A stretch of 64,000 nt of DNA, taken from NCBI RefSeq assembly GCF_020921035.1, contig NC_063150.1, positions 1,798,001 to 1,862,000 of the forward strand. Reading direction: 5' to 3'. The DNA comes from Rhodamnia argentea. Lineage: Eukaryota; Streptophyta; Magnoliopsida; Myrtales; Myrtaceae. Shown piece after piece: positions 12,001 to 23,557 of the stretch. Each line of letters begins with the position of its first letter. Within the stretch, counting starts at the first letter, position 1. The notes below the pieces were generated by a model. The model saw only the letters and a program-made list of their open reading frames with translations. It ran no database searches and was not told the origin of the DNA. A program made the position numbers and the translations under genes.

Positions 12001-13940
12001 CCAAGATGAAGTTTTAACTGTGCCATGCTGAAATTTATTTTAACAGCGCCATTAATTGGTTAAGGAGTTTCCGATGCAGATATGGCAGTGGGAAGAAGAG
12101 TGCAGTTGACATTTTTCTTTTTGTTTTTTTCAATTTAGCAGATGAGAGTTCTGCGAGGTAGTGCCGATGCCAGATATCGATCCGGGCAAGGTAGAGCTGA
12201 TGCCAGAAATTAATCAGGGCAAGATTGATACAGTGCTAGGAGTTCATCATGGACGTTTGCCTTTTCTTATCATTATTATTGCACTTCTCAGCAAGATTGT
12301 CCGATAGAGGCATGGGGTGATGAAAGAATATGGAGTGAGTCAATCTTGGACTGAACTCTTCATTAGGCTGTGAGATATGGTGGAAGCGGGTTAGTATTTC
12401 CATTGGCCTTGACACAGGAGCAGGAATATCGTGTCTAATGCGGATTGTTTGAAAATCTCTCTATAACTCAAAGGAACAAAGGTAGAACATTTTCGTTTCG
12501 TAATGTCCAAAGAATCATTTGATGAATTCAACTGTTAGGTGCACCGTAAAATCAGAATTCATTCCCATTCTCTGCTTACTGCATCGCGGGACAAGTAATC
12601 TTATGCTACTCAGTAGATACTTCTAGTGAGTGATGATCCCTTGGTACAGATAATCATGTATTCATTGAACTATGTTGGCCATCAGTACAAATCCGAGTCA
12701 GTACTAGAAATTTCAGTCTCAGGAATTTCATTTTGGAGCAGAGTCTGCGACCTTCTCCAAACACACTGATCTTTACTGCATAAACAGAAGTCTTTTCAAT
12801 TTTCCTATTTTGCTACAACTCAGCAACTTTGATATGGAAGTCAGCACCTTTGCCATCATGGCAGGTCAAATCTGCAGTTGCTACGGTAATTTATGTGGCA
12901 GTGTTTGTTTTGCAGGATGGTGATTGTGGATACTTTGAATGGTAGAGCAATCTCGTCGGGCTAAACAAGAAGGTTCAACTAATGATCCTATGGAGGATGC
13001 AGAGAAAACGTGTAGCAAAACGGTTAGAATGCTTGAGTTTGATCGCCGACAGATAATTGCTCTCACAACGGTGAAAACGGAGGGATCAGCATGCTCCTGT
13101 GTCAAGTTGTGTTTGGCAGATGGTTTCACTCCAGATTTCCTAGAAAGTTTCCTAGAAATCTCTTGTTTTGGCAGTTTCAGTAAAAGTTTGGCGGTCTCCA
13201 TGTTGTTGTAACAAGTGGCTCCTAGAGTTCCAATGAACTCGCCGAATGTATGCCTGGCTTCACTTCAAGTGGTATGGCCTGGGTGTGTCTTTGAAGAATT
13301 TTATGATTACTACTGTATTTGCTGGAGTTCACTTGCTAATTTCGTTATCTTCAACAGTCAATAATCAACTAGCCTAAAAAATTTTCAGACGAAGTTCATT
13401 TTTCCTACCATTGCAAACACAAACTGTCGGAGCCTGAAATTTAGAGTTGTTGATTAAAAAAAAAAAAGCGATTGGGGCAGTGTCATTGCTAATAAAAATT
13501 AGAACTCGCAAAATCCTCAGAAAAATTACTCACGCGGTCGTTGAAAGTAGTTATTTATAAATCTAGGCCTTAGTAAATTCTGGAACAGTTGGGGTAGACA
13601 AGCAAAGCTCCAACTTCATCCCAGTCAAGTCATCGGATAATAACAATCTATCTCTCTATTTGGCATAAAATGTTTACCCACAATTTTTAAATGCTCTCAA
13701 ATAGACATTACCTAAAGAAGAGATGTTATAGTCAAAAAGTTGACTGCCAGATTAAGATGGCATCAAGCATTAGGGCTGGCAACTAGCTAATCAAAACAAA
13801 ACATGTCTTTATCACTGTGTATCACACTTTAATTTCGGCCAACGAACGTCAATCACCAAGCAAAATCAAGATGGAATGGGAATATCAGATTGACATCTCG
13901 ACTGGTCGTGCTTCTGCATATGAAACAGTTTTGACCCGCT
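12001..13940. other. intergenic DNA between F-box remnant and ORC4 3' end
   Basis: No family was recognised on either strand. A 90-codon open frame on the plus strand and an overlapping 106-codon one on the minus strand (about 12880-13210) lack recognisable motifs and overlap each other, so neither is called. The last few hundred bases before 13946 may be the ORC4 3' untranslated region. Confidence 0.45.
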
Positions 13941-13945
13941 GCTTG

Positions 13946-16900
13946 TTAAGCTGCTAATTTCTGAAGAATGGCCTGCCAATACAAGATTATGATTCATGGA
14001 TAAATCTTAAAGATGGAATGAAATAGCACTTCAAAAGAATGTAAGTGTACAAACTATACGAGGGTCCAAGAAATTGCTTCACTGGAAGCACAAAATAGCC
14101 TCTGCCAAACGGTAAAGCAGGCATTGTCCCAAGGGAAAAACTTACAGGACATAAATGATGTGCTTTAAGGCCTTGGCTGAGCTCCGCAAATGAGATAAGA
14201 AGTTTCACGGGGCGAAACTCAGTAGACTGAATACGCCCTCTGCCATCCGCAAAACAAACTAATCCGCGTTGCAGAATGTGCTCAAAAGCCTGCAGAAATT
14301 GGACATATGTGTTAGAGAACTCATCTTTCTGCCATAAATGTCGACACTAATTATCATGCTATAAGACTGACTATCACTTAACTTGCAAATAAAAAAACAC
14401 AGCGGACCCTTAGTGTTAGCGCAGAACTCCTGGATACACAACAGAATCCTTGGGCCTATTCAAGCTACGAGGCATTATCTAATTGATTGCACATGACAGT
14501 GATGTAGCAGGTTCTCGTCCTCCCTTCCTAACAGAAACTTTCCATCCTCCTTTACTCTCAGCCGCTGCCAATTAGTGCATAAATCAGTTACATTCTCCAA
14601 TCTTGGGCACAACCTTTTATACATGGCTCCCCAACTTTACTAGCCAAACCAACCAGTGAATTTCGATGTCTTTTAAGATGCTGAAAATTCTCAACATCAG
14701 TTGTTTTGACTGGCGGGTTTGGCTAGTAAATGCTCTTTATATTCATGTGGTCTCCACGTGAATGTGAGTATTCGAAATTCCACTTGCTCTTTATAAAGAG
14801 CATTTAGAAAAGGTTTGTCTAGTAAATTTGTAGTCTCGTTCCACCTATCAGCTTAACAACGGGTTCTAAATGCTCTTTATATTCATGTGGTCTCCCTCCA
14901 TTTATCAGCTTAAACTTTTGGGTTAGAATTTCTAACATTACTGGTCAAGATAGAAAAAACTATACCATAGTCTGCGCAGTGAGGGATTAACATACCATCA
15001 TTTGAACTCAGATAAAAACCAACATAAAATAAATGTGTAGATTCTGTCTCTTCGACTTTTGCCAACATAATTTGAGGGGTCTGAATATGTTTTACCTTTC
15101 TATGCACTATAATTCTGTTAGTGCCAAAAAAAGAAAACAAAAAAATTTGCAGATGGAGACATTACCCGCAGACACACGTCTTGACTGTAATAGTCAGACG
15201 TCTGGAATGAATCATGAATGCTTTTGTACTCTGCAGTATTCAGCAAACACGTAAATCATCCACAAAAAGAATATTTATGGATAAAAATCATGTAACCCAC
15301 AAGAAACATCAATAATGACCTTTCATGACAGCACTGAAGCTGTAAGAATTCTGTTCTTTCACTTCCAACCTCTTCATGCAAACGAGAATATAGAGCTCCA
15401 GTATGGAGCAATCTGCAAAAAAAGTTATGCATGCTTATTATTCAGCAAGACAGACAAGATGGTGGATGCACATATATGAAAGTGCATCATTCCCAGCACA
15501 GTTAGAGGGCTCTAGAGGGGGAGAAGGAGCGAAGAAAGATAGTCCTCTGTTCCACAGAGTGGCAGGCAAATTTTACCAGAGCATCAAATGATGTTTGTCA
15601 ATAAGCATTTTCACCAGTAATAGAGACATCTTAATACACAAGTCGTAAAACTAGCAACAGCAAGAAAAGTTGCCAACATTGAGGATGCCAAAAGCTGCCA
15701 TACACATGGTTTTTTTTTGGTTGAGAACTTATAAATATTGAAGGATCAACTAGATGGAAAATTTGGGCCAATGCAAATAATTTATAAGGAAGCACTCGTT
15801 TCTTTGATAACTCAACTACATCCCAGTATCATAATTTTATGTATAGAGCATTATATAGAGAACATTATTTGCTTGGATTGAGATTGAGGGAATAAATAGC
15901 AACACCATCATCCTATTATTGGAGAAATGCCTGTATTGTACAACAACAAATTGCATGCTTAGAGGATAAAATGACACATGAATCAATATTGGTTTGACAA
16001 AACAAATAGTTAACAAATCTGTACCTCTTAAGCATTCCATTTTCGGTTGCCTCTGCAAACTTGAAATTGCTGATTTGAAGTTCTCAAAAGATAAATTACT
16101 CAACTTCAAATCCATATCAGAGACAGCCCGGAATCTGATTTGAGTGGCTTCAATAAGGCCCTCGAATGAAAATTGAAAGACAAAGTGCAAGAGTTTGCAG
16201 CATACAATTGCTGCAAAGAACTTACAGGAACTTCACCAAGTGCCGGACAGTGGGACTGAAATTCATAAAAGAATCGATAATTTGCCGGAACCTTTCATCT
16301 GAGAACATACTCTGGAGTATAATTTAAGGAACTACTTTTAAAATGATCCTATTTCCTCTATGCTTCATGAGAAAGTATGCACTAAATCCTTCCCTTTCAA
16401 GTGAGGAACTTCCAATCAATCCACAAGGCAAAGCATGAAAAGGCCTCCAGCCCTCAATATGCGTTAGAGACAAGATATTCCTTTCAGAAAATAAGTTCTC
16501 AAGAGTCAATCACAAATACACTTTTACAATGTATACCAGAACTTAGACCCCCTAAAGGTAGCTGTCGCATGCAGAAAGCTCTCATTTACATTAAATGACG
16601 CTTCTTCACACTACTGAGCTGACTGCCAGGTTATCAAGGGGTGGCTAATTATATTACTATGAAAGGCTATACATCCTCAAAATATTAGGATGAGCATAAC
16701 AATGCTAGAGCATAGCCATGCAGCAGATGTTACTGCACAATGAAATTTCACAGATACAGATGGCCAAGTGTTACCATGTGATGTTAATGCACAGATTTAA
16801 GTCCGCTATGCCTAAGCAGGGGTACCCCAAAAGATTTAAAAAAAAAAAAAACAGTCAACATTGCCAATGTAATCAAAAACTTATAACTCCTACAACAAAT

Positions 16901-19900
16901 AGAGGTGTAGTTACACCTGTTTTCAATTGTTTTAACAAAGTGATGTCAAGGAAATGCTCCTAAACATGATCCAGCCTACACCTAAATTCTTTGATGTCCA
17001 CAAGTTTACCCCAAACTGACAAATCAAATTGCCTTTCTTACTCAAGCTTACTTTGTTTTCATCCTATTCTACAAAATAACCATCCAAGCCACAATTAAGA
17101 CCAAATAAAACCATACCTCACCAATCAAACTGAGTCTACCGAGATGGCTCATACCTTCATATGATAGAAGGATCCACTGTCCAAGAGAAATCAATCATTT
17201 AAAACAATTAAGCTGCTTTTTTGAGAACCAAATGGTAAGTGTGAAATTGATGTTACCCAGTTCGAAGTGAGCATACATGTGCACCAACATGTACCTACCC
17301 ACTCGCCTTTGGACACAGTTATGACATACCAATGTGATAATAGTAGACGAATGGATAAAACAATGCATCTCATCCCTGACAAAATCAATTGTCTCTCATA
17401 CTCTCCATTTTCTGAACTATATATGTCCGGTCTGTAACTCTCAATTCTAATTCAGATCCTAAATTTTGCAAGCTAAATGCAATTAAAGAATTTAAGACAA
17501 ACCAATTTTCTCTCGCGATTCCTCATCACTACATGAGCATGCACATTGCTGAAAAAGAAAATAAATTAGCAAAAGGATACGTGTAGTTTTGCATTAAATT
17601 CCATAGCATAGTCATGTGGAAGGTTTGAGTCCACTGGCAAAGACAAGACATGATCTAATAACCTGTATAACTAGAAGATGAGAGAATTTAGCATACTGTA
17701 AGTGCTGGTCTCACAGAAAAGAAAGTGGCTCGAAATTCCAATATATCAGGCAAAGAAAATAAACTATCCACGTCTCTTTTCCTATATACAATAAAGAATT
17801 TCATCAAAAAAGGAAATTTCTACTAAATCAGAAACCACAGGAACAAAGAGAGAAAGAAAAACAGACGGAAATGAAACAAGTAGAGTAGACAGAATCAGAG
17901 GATGACCAGAGACAAATGAAAAGAAGCAAGTATCAACAGAAGCTTCAAGTCCGTCTAAAATATTTTCTCATGTTCTTTCATATGCACCACATAGATAAAG
18001 CTGCGCAACGCACCAAGATTTCTTTGAGGTTTTCTCTTTAGAGCTATCAAAGATTTATTTAACATTGAATTGTCCCAATATCCTTTTCAACACTAAATAG
18101 CCAGATGGCATATGGTTGATAAAAAATCTTCAAAGAGTTGATAATATGATTCTGCAGTGTGAGAGTAAAGTCACAAGCAACAAAGATGGATTTATCAGAA
18201 TGCTTGGAAAAAGATACAAAACCAAACATGAGAATGAGGTTACAACTTTCGGTTTGAATCTTATTCAAAGCTACAGCAGCACACGAGATAAATTCTAAAA
18301 GGAGTATGAGGAAAGCAAATTGGATTAGAGGGGAAAGGACAAGAGAAGTTTGCCAAGAGACAATGAAAGAATTTAATGCTGAGGGTCTTGCCATTAGGCA
18401 CACCAATGTCTTATCTTCCTCTTTTCCCCTATAGGACAAGTTGACGAGGAAGTGCAATGGGCGGATCCACGAGCCTTAGCAAATTAAAGAAGATCAATAC
18501 TGGAGTTAATTGAAGATAGCTCTCTCATTAAAACACCTTAAGAAAATTGGATTCCAACAAACAGATTTACCCTTCAAAGACATATAGTCTGACACCATCA
18601 TATTCTTATTAGCCGCCCAAGAAAATAAAGTAGGAAAAAGAGATTTGAGAGGGGCTTCACCGCATCTCATGTCATGCCGAAAGCTAACTCTTCAGCGATT
18701 CCAATTTCGAATATATCCAACAATAGAAGAGCTTCATTCCTTTCATATGAATTTCTAAACACAAGCACCAAAAGTCTAATACACTTGGCGTACCAACCAT
18801 CAAGATCAACAGGGTATTTTGTTTTAAAGATAGCTTATTTACCTATATATCTCTTCTTCGGATGGAGGTAGAAATAGCAGCTTTCTATGAGAAAAACGAG
18901 ACTTTACTCTCTTTTCCAACAGCTGGTCAGCGTCCTGCAAGTTTAAACCAGTATATGCCAAAAGGAATGGTTCGCTTAAGCATGAATCCATCTCAAGCAA
19001 ACCGAGAGGACACCTGAGTCACAACCAATATCAACGCAACCTAAGTGATTCACTACTTTTTTTCTCTAAACATATCCCCTTCCAAACTTTCCCTCCGTGT
19101 TTCTTCACTCTTAGACATTCGAAACGCATTAAGAGAAAAATAAGAAAATGGATGGTCAATACACGACATACCAGTCGGCAACTCACACCAATAAATACAG
19201 CTTGAGATGTTACTGACTGCATCGCGTCAAGTAATGCATACAGGAGTCGTTGTTTCCCCTGCCAAAAACTAGCCAAAGTATGTCATCCGCTATTCAAAGA
19301 TTTCACTTCAAGAAAAAACAAACTTGCCAACTCACATGGGCCAACTCCTACGTAGAAATAAATAATGCCCAGATCAACTATGAGGATGCAAATGGACAAA
19401 AATTGGCTGCATATTACCTGAGTGAAGAGGTCAAACTCATCTAGTACAAACACGACTGTTTTATGGGCTAGGCCACACTCCCTGATGAGCAAGCATATCA
19501 AACTATTAACTATTTCAGCATGATGATTGATGATTAGCTTGTAGGAAGATAACTGTACACTTACCTCAGCATGGCTATCATGAACTCAGAATTGTCATCA
19601 AATGAAGCCTGACAAGGTAATCAAGAAGTATTGGATTCTTCTTTTGCAAACTTTAAGATCATCATTCGATAAATTCACATTAGAAGATGCAATTTACCAT
19701 CTTTGAGAATACTAGCTGATGCTCAACACATAATTGCCTAGCAATTTCCTGAGTTCATTATAAAACAGTAAGGATGAGAATGGGGAGAAATTTTAAACGA
19801 TTGACAAATAAACTGCTTAAGAAAATGACATGACTATAGATAGAAGCTATTTAATGAAGATGTGCTTAGGAATACAATTCTATGAGAAAAAAGTACGCAC

Positions 19901-21359
19901 AGATCAATTATTAACAAAGAACGTAACTACAAACAAATACTATGTAACTTGATGTATCGTCTAAATTTAAGGGACACCAAACTATGGATGAATACTGATG
20001 TTAAATATAGTTTATATCATGTCCTTCCATGAACAGGACACGACTCTTGCCTGTAGTGCATGGATGGTGGCAATATCACTGAAGAACTTTCTCCCGGCGA
20101 GCCTCCAAGGATTATATGGTGGCCACTATAGACAACTAACAAAATGGGAAAGATCATGCATTCTAAGAACTTCCAGTTTATTGGTAAGAGATTAGAACGT
20201 GGACCATCTTACTCTTCACTTTTAATACCCTTTCGGCATAAATGAACTTTGTAATTTCCAAGGGTGATATTGATACCCCAGATGCCTTTATTAAAGCAAC
20301 ACTCTTGTAATCACTAAGTACCCCATCAAAATTCTCAGCATCCATTTTGGCACACCTGTTATCATCAGTTACTTCCTTTACATGATTTAATTACAAAGTC
20401 ATGCACAAATGCAAGATGTTACTAATATTCAAACTGAGGACTCATCATCCTGAAATGGAAGTGTTCAATGCTTCCTACATCAATAATTACATAGCTTGTT
20501 TCAATTGCTATTAGCCACATTGAATGACATAAAAGAAGACTTGCCACCATAGAGAGCTATATAATAAAAAATACAACAAATGGTGCCGAAAGGGCATCAG
20601 ATATTGTCATACCTTGAGAGCGCTATTATCATCGCTGTGCAACAGCCCATTCAATCTGATCTGAAACACAACTCCACCAGACTTTTCATATCAGTGTAGC
20701 ACATCAAATATGGCTCTTTTACATATTCATGATCTGATGCATAAAAATATCAGACTACTACATTAGTAATATCTTCAAGGAGAAGTTTGCCGATAAAAAA
20801 ATTAAAGAGCGCACCAAAGTAATCATGTCAGGATATTCCAGAAGCAGATCTTCAAGAACAAGTTCCAACACCTAAAAGGTACAGTTTTCCATTCTTGTGT
20901 TACATATAAAAGTTGCAGCTCTTAACAAATATTGCACAGGAAAAGACAAATAAGTAAAAGAGCATACGGCAACTTTTCCAGTCCCACGGGGACCTAGAAG
21001 CAAGACAGAATTGTTGCATGCCTCCGTTACTGAACTGGACACTATAAACTTCAACTTGCTGCATAGGAAAAGAATGACATCGTAATTTTGTAACACCATA
21101 AGAACTTCCAATTCAAATTCTGCTGGTCTTAAACCAACTCTGCTGTCTCTTCAATCTACAGAAGCGAATCGACGAGATTGAGCAAGGATTAATTGAGAAA
21201 GAACACATCTTTAATGCAGCAAATAAGGAAAGAAAGAAAGAAATCAGACCTGTAATTGCTGTCAGGAGAATCGCAGAGAGGCCTGAAGATGAAATTAGGG
21301 TTGCAGAGCCTGCTTCTTATGAGATTCAGGGCTTTTTCTGCTGCATTTCTGTTTACCAT
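13946..21359 (-). CDS. ORC4: origin recognition complex subunit 4 (ORC4), at least 14 exons located
   Basis: Exons found, in order of translation: 21250-21359, 20968-21058, 20815-20871, 20613-20660, 19698-19748, 19565-19608, 19418-19481, 19172-19258, 18843-18934, (gap), 16226-16298, 16025-16134, 15320-15412, 15166-15230, 14146-14289 and 13946-13972. Reading phases match within each block. ORC4 is an AAA+ subunit of the complex that marks replication origins and loads the MCM helicase. Visible are a Walker A-like loop GPRGTGKV, Walker B FVLDEFDLF, the conserved GKQRLLYALLDAMQS stretch, the arginine-rich VKSRFSHRK segment, and a C-terminal winged-helix region (LSFENFKSAISSLQRQPK, LELYILVCMKRLEVKEQ, EYKSIHDSFQTSDYY, FRPVKLLISFAEL). 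It ends CPAILQKLAA. The residue after the P-loop Lys is Val, not Ser/Thr. At least one exon between 18843 and 16298 was not identified with confidence. Candidate acceptors lie near 17546 and 17182. Confidence 0.92.
14636..14895. repeat. composite inverted and direct repeat in an ORC4 intron
   Basis: TTTACTAGCCAAACC (14636-14650) is inverted as GGTTTGGCTAGTAAA (14716-14730). A 29-bp direct repeat starting TAAATGCTCTTTATATTCAT occurs at 14727-14755 and 14867-14895. A small palindrome CTCTTTATAAAGAG lies between them. This is probably one or two nested MITE remnants. It sits in the intron between the last two winged-helix exons (14290-15165). Confidence 0.6.
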
Positions 21360-22060
21360 TTTGTAACGGTATTGTAGAGAAACGGCGAGAAAACAGTGCG
21401 ATGATGACAGTCACAACTCACTGGTGCCACTTCTGTAGTATAAGCAGAATACAAGACGTTCTAGTAATTGACCAGTTAAACACTCGACACTTATGTACTC
21501 AACAGATACAAAGCAGAACAATTGAATGAACCCATCAGTAAGTGCAAGGGTACAAATTACTACATGATTGGGGAAAAATGGAGACAGGGGGGCTGAACAA
21601 ATAACAAAACAGAGACTGGAGAGAGCGATGTGTTCGGTTTTGAATCATGATCAAAGGACGAGAAAAAGCCATTGGCAAACAAGCCACGGACCAAAGAGAA
21701 ACGCGTAAGCTGGAGATTACCTTGTCCCACACTCAGCACCAACAACTCCAATAATCGGGCACAAAGAAACCGAGAATTACTCGAACCTGTCCTTCAGAGC
21801 GTCATCGAGAGATTGACCGGATCGAAACGCATCTGAGGAACTCTAGAACTTCCGGAATGCTTCTGAATCACACGATGTAACTATGGGAATCTGCAAAAGC
21901 ATACGGTTGTTCCGCGTGGTCGATGATTGCTGGAGAAATCGGGAAATTGAACTCTAGAACCCTAGAGGAGATGGATCTCGGAGTTAGGCCGAGAGAGAGA
22001 GAGACAGAGAGAGACAGAGCGCGGGCGCGCGAAAGGAATGAGCGGGATTGAGCGCGCGAA
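21360..22060 (-). promoter_or_regulatory. ORC4 leader and promoter-proximal region
   Basis: On the minus strand a donor-like GACAAG|GTAATC at about 21720 suggests an untranslated first exon (about 21722-22000) spliced to the coding exon. The far end is GC-rich (GCGCGGGCGCGCG, about 22019-22031) and followed by GA/CT repeats (about 21990-22017), a composition usual for plant leaders. The exact start is unknown. Confidence 0.4.
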
Positions 22061-22189
22061 CGAGGGAATAGAAAATGGGCCGGGTCGGACCGGGACGGCC
22101 CGAATGCTGGGGATACTCGCCCATTTCATGGCTTGAGCCCCGGGGCTTGATACATGGTAGATAATTCCGAAAATTGAAAATAAAATGAC

Positions 22190-22765
22190 CCAATTACCCT
22201 CCCTTTTTCACGAGCGCAAGCAATTCATCTCGTAAAAATCTCTCAAAGCGGCAAAATAAGTAAGCACCGTAGACAGTTTCTTCAATACCATTAGGATTAG
22301 TCAAGTAAGCATCCCTCAAATCATTAACGGATGCATTATGTCCAAGACTATAGAAAAACCTGCCTCCTTGAATTGAACTTGGCTTCGGTGACTTGCGAAA
22401 GACCTTAGTAGATGGATTTTACACAAGCATACTCACCAATGGCCAAACATGCCAATACATTACACATCCCCGCGATGTCAAGCAATTCGTCTGATAAAAC
22501 CTTCACAGGACTTTCGAGAGCTTTAAAGCTCGTTCATCATATGTTTCATTGAATGCTTAGTTATCAATGGACTAAAGGGGATTAGTTCTAACTTGTATCC
22601 TTGGGGGAGTGTTCGTGCCCGTTTCAAGTGCGCACGGGCAAACCAAGGATGGGAAAGTATTGAATGCCATAACTTACTTACGCTCGTGAATCGCATCAAG
22701 CATTTGACCGGCAGGCTTGAGAGGATGTCTATAAGAACATCATCTACGAGTTTGGCCATTCCCAT
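22190..22765 (-). pseudogene. F-box gene remnant with F-box motif and broken FBA part
   Basis: The open part (22765 to 22523) begins with a clear F-box: LVDDVLIDILSSLPVKCLMR, then FTSVSKLWHSILSHPWFARAHL. This is the usual order of LP..L..EIL..LPVKSL.RF..VSK.W..LI..P.F. Downstream the frame stops. Similarity to FBA-type proteins continues in other frames as LSDELLDIAGMCNVLACLAI and, further on, GGRFFYSLGHNASVNDLRDA, indicating frameshifts. An intact gene would encode an SCF substrate adaptor of about 350-400 residues. This copy is truncated and shifted. It lies upstream of the ORC4 leader, in the same orientation as ORC4. Confidence 0.65.
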
Positions 22766-23557
22766 GGTTCAGTTTCGATATATATTGAGAAAAGCAGATG
22801 TTTTCAGCCGAAGTCTTCAATAGAGAAAAACCAAATGTAGATCAAGGATGTGCGTAATGTGTTCTTCCTAGAAGTCACTTCTTGACGATGTCACTTTCTA
22901 GACCAGCCACAAGACATCTGGCCTGAACTGGGTCGTCAAACATGCTGTTTCCCATCATTTTAGACCAGAACTAACGACTTCTCCAGTAACTGCATATAAA
23001 TGGCCTAGTAAAGAAAAGATATTCAGCACTCCAGCATGTTAACTATTCGATTTGCATAGCTAAACCCGACAACATTATCAAAGACTATCGGATGGATCAG
23101 CTTTTGCTAGAGATATATTGTCGTGCATCACGTTCTAAGACCTCGGAGAAATAGTGTACTGAGCTTATTTTCATAGCAACGACTTGTTCAGGCCTAGGAA
23201 TCACTGACCTTGCTGGGGTTACATTGTTTCCGAAAAATAAACTTTAACAGGACGGAGTCTCTTCCGCTGGTATCTCGCACTTGTCCAAGTGCTTTACCAA
23301 CTACTTAATAAGAGCTAAAATTCAATTCCATGCATTCTTCTCGAAATGAATTGCAACATGATGTCGTCTGGAGATTCGATAGCAGCACAATGCGCACACA
23401 ATTTTCATTTCATTACTCACAGAAGTATCGAGTAGCTCCTGTATACTGAAACGGCACAAATGAAGTAAGCCGGCTTTGATAAGAAGGATCTTTGAGTCCC
23501 TATATACAAAGGCTATGAGCGGCAAGGGAACAAACTCGGGAAACCTCCTGGGCCCCA
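22766..23557. other. DNA between F-box remnant and beta-galactosidase stop
   Basis: No gene was recognised. The part next to 23557 is probably the 3' untranslated region of the beta-galactosidase gene on the minus strand. Confidence 0.45.

Noticed and set aside
12881..13211. Overlapping 90- and 106-codon open frames on opposite strands
   Set aside because: They are mutual shadows without motifs or splice context, and neither matches a family I know.
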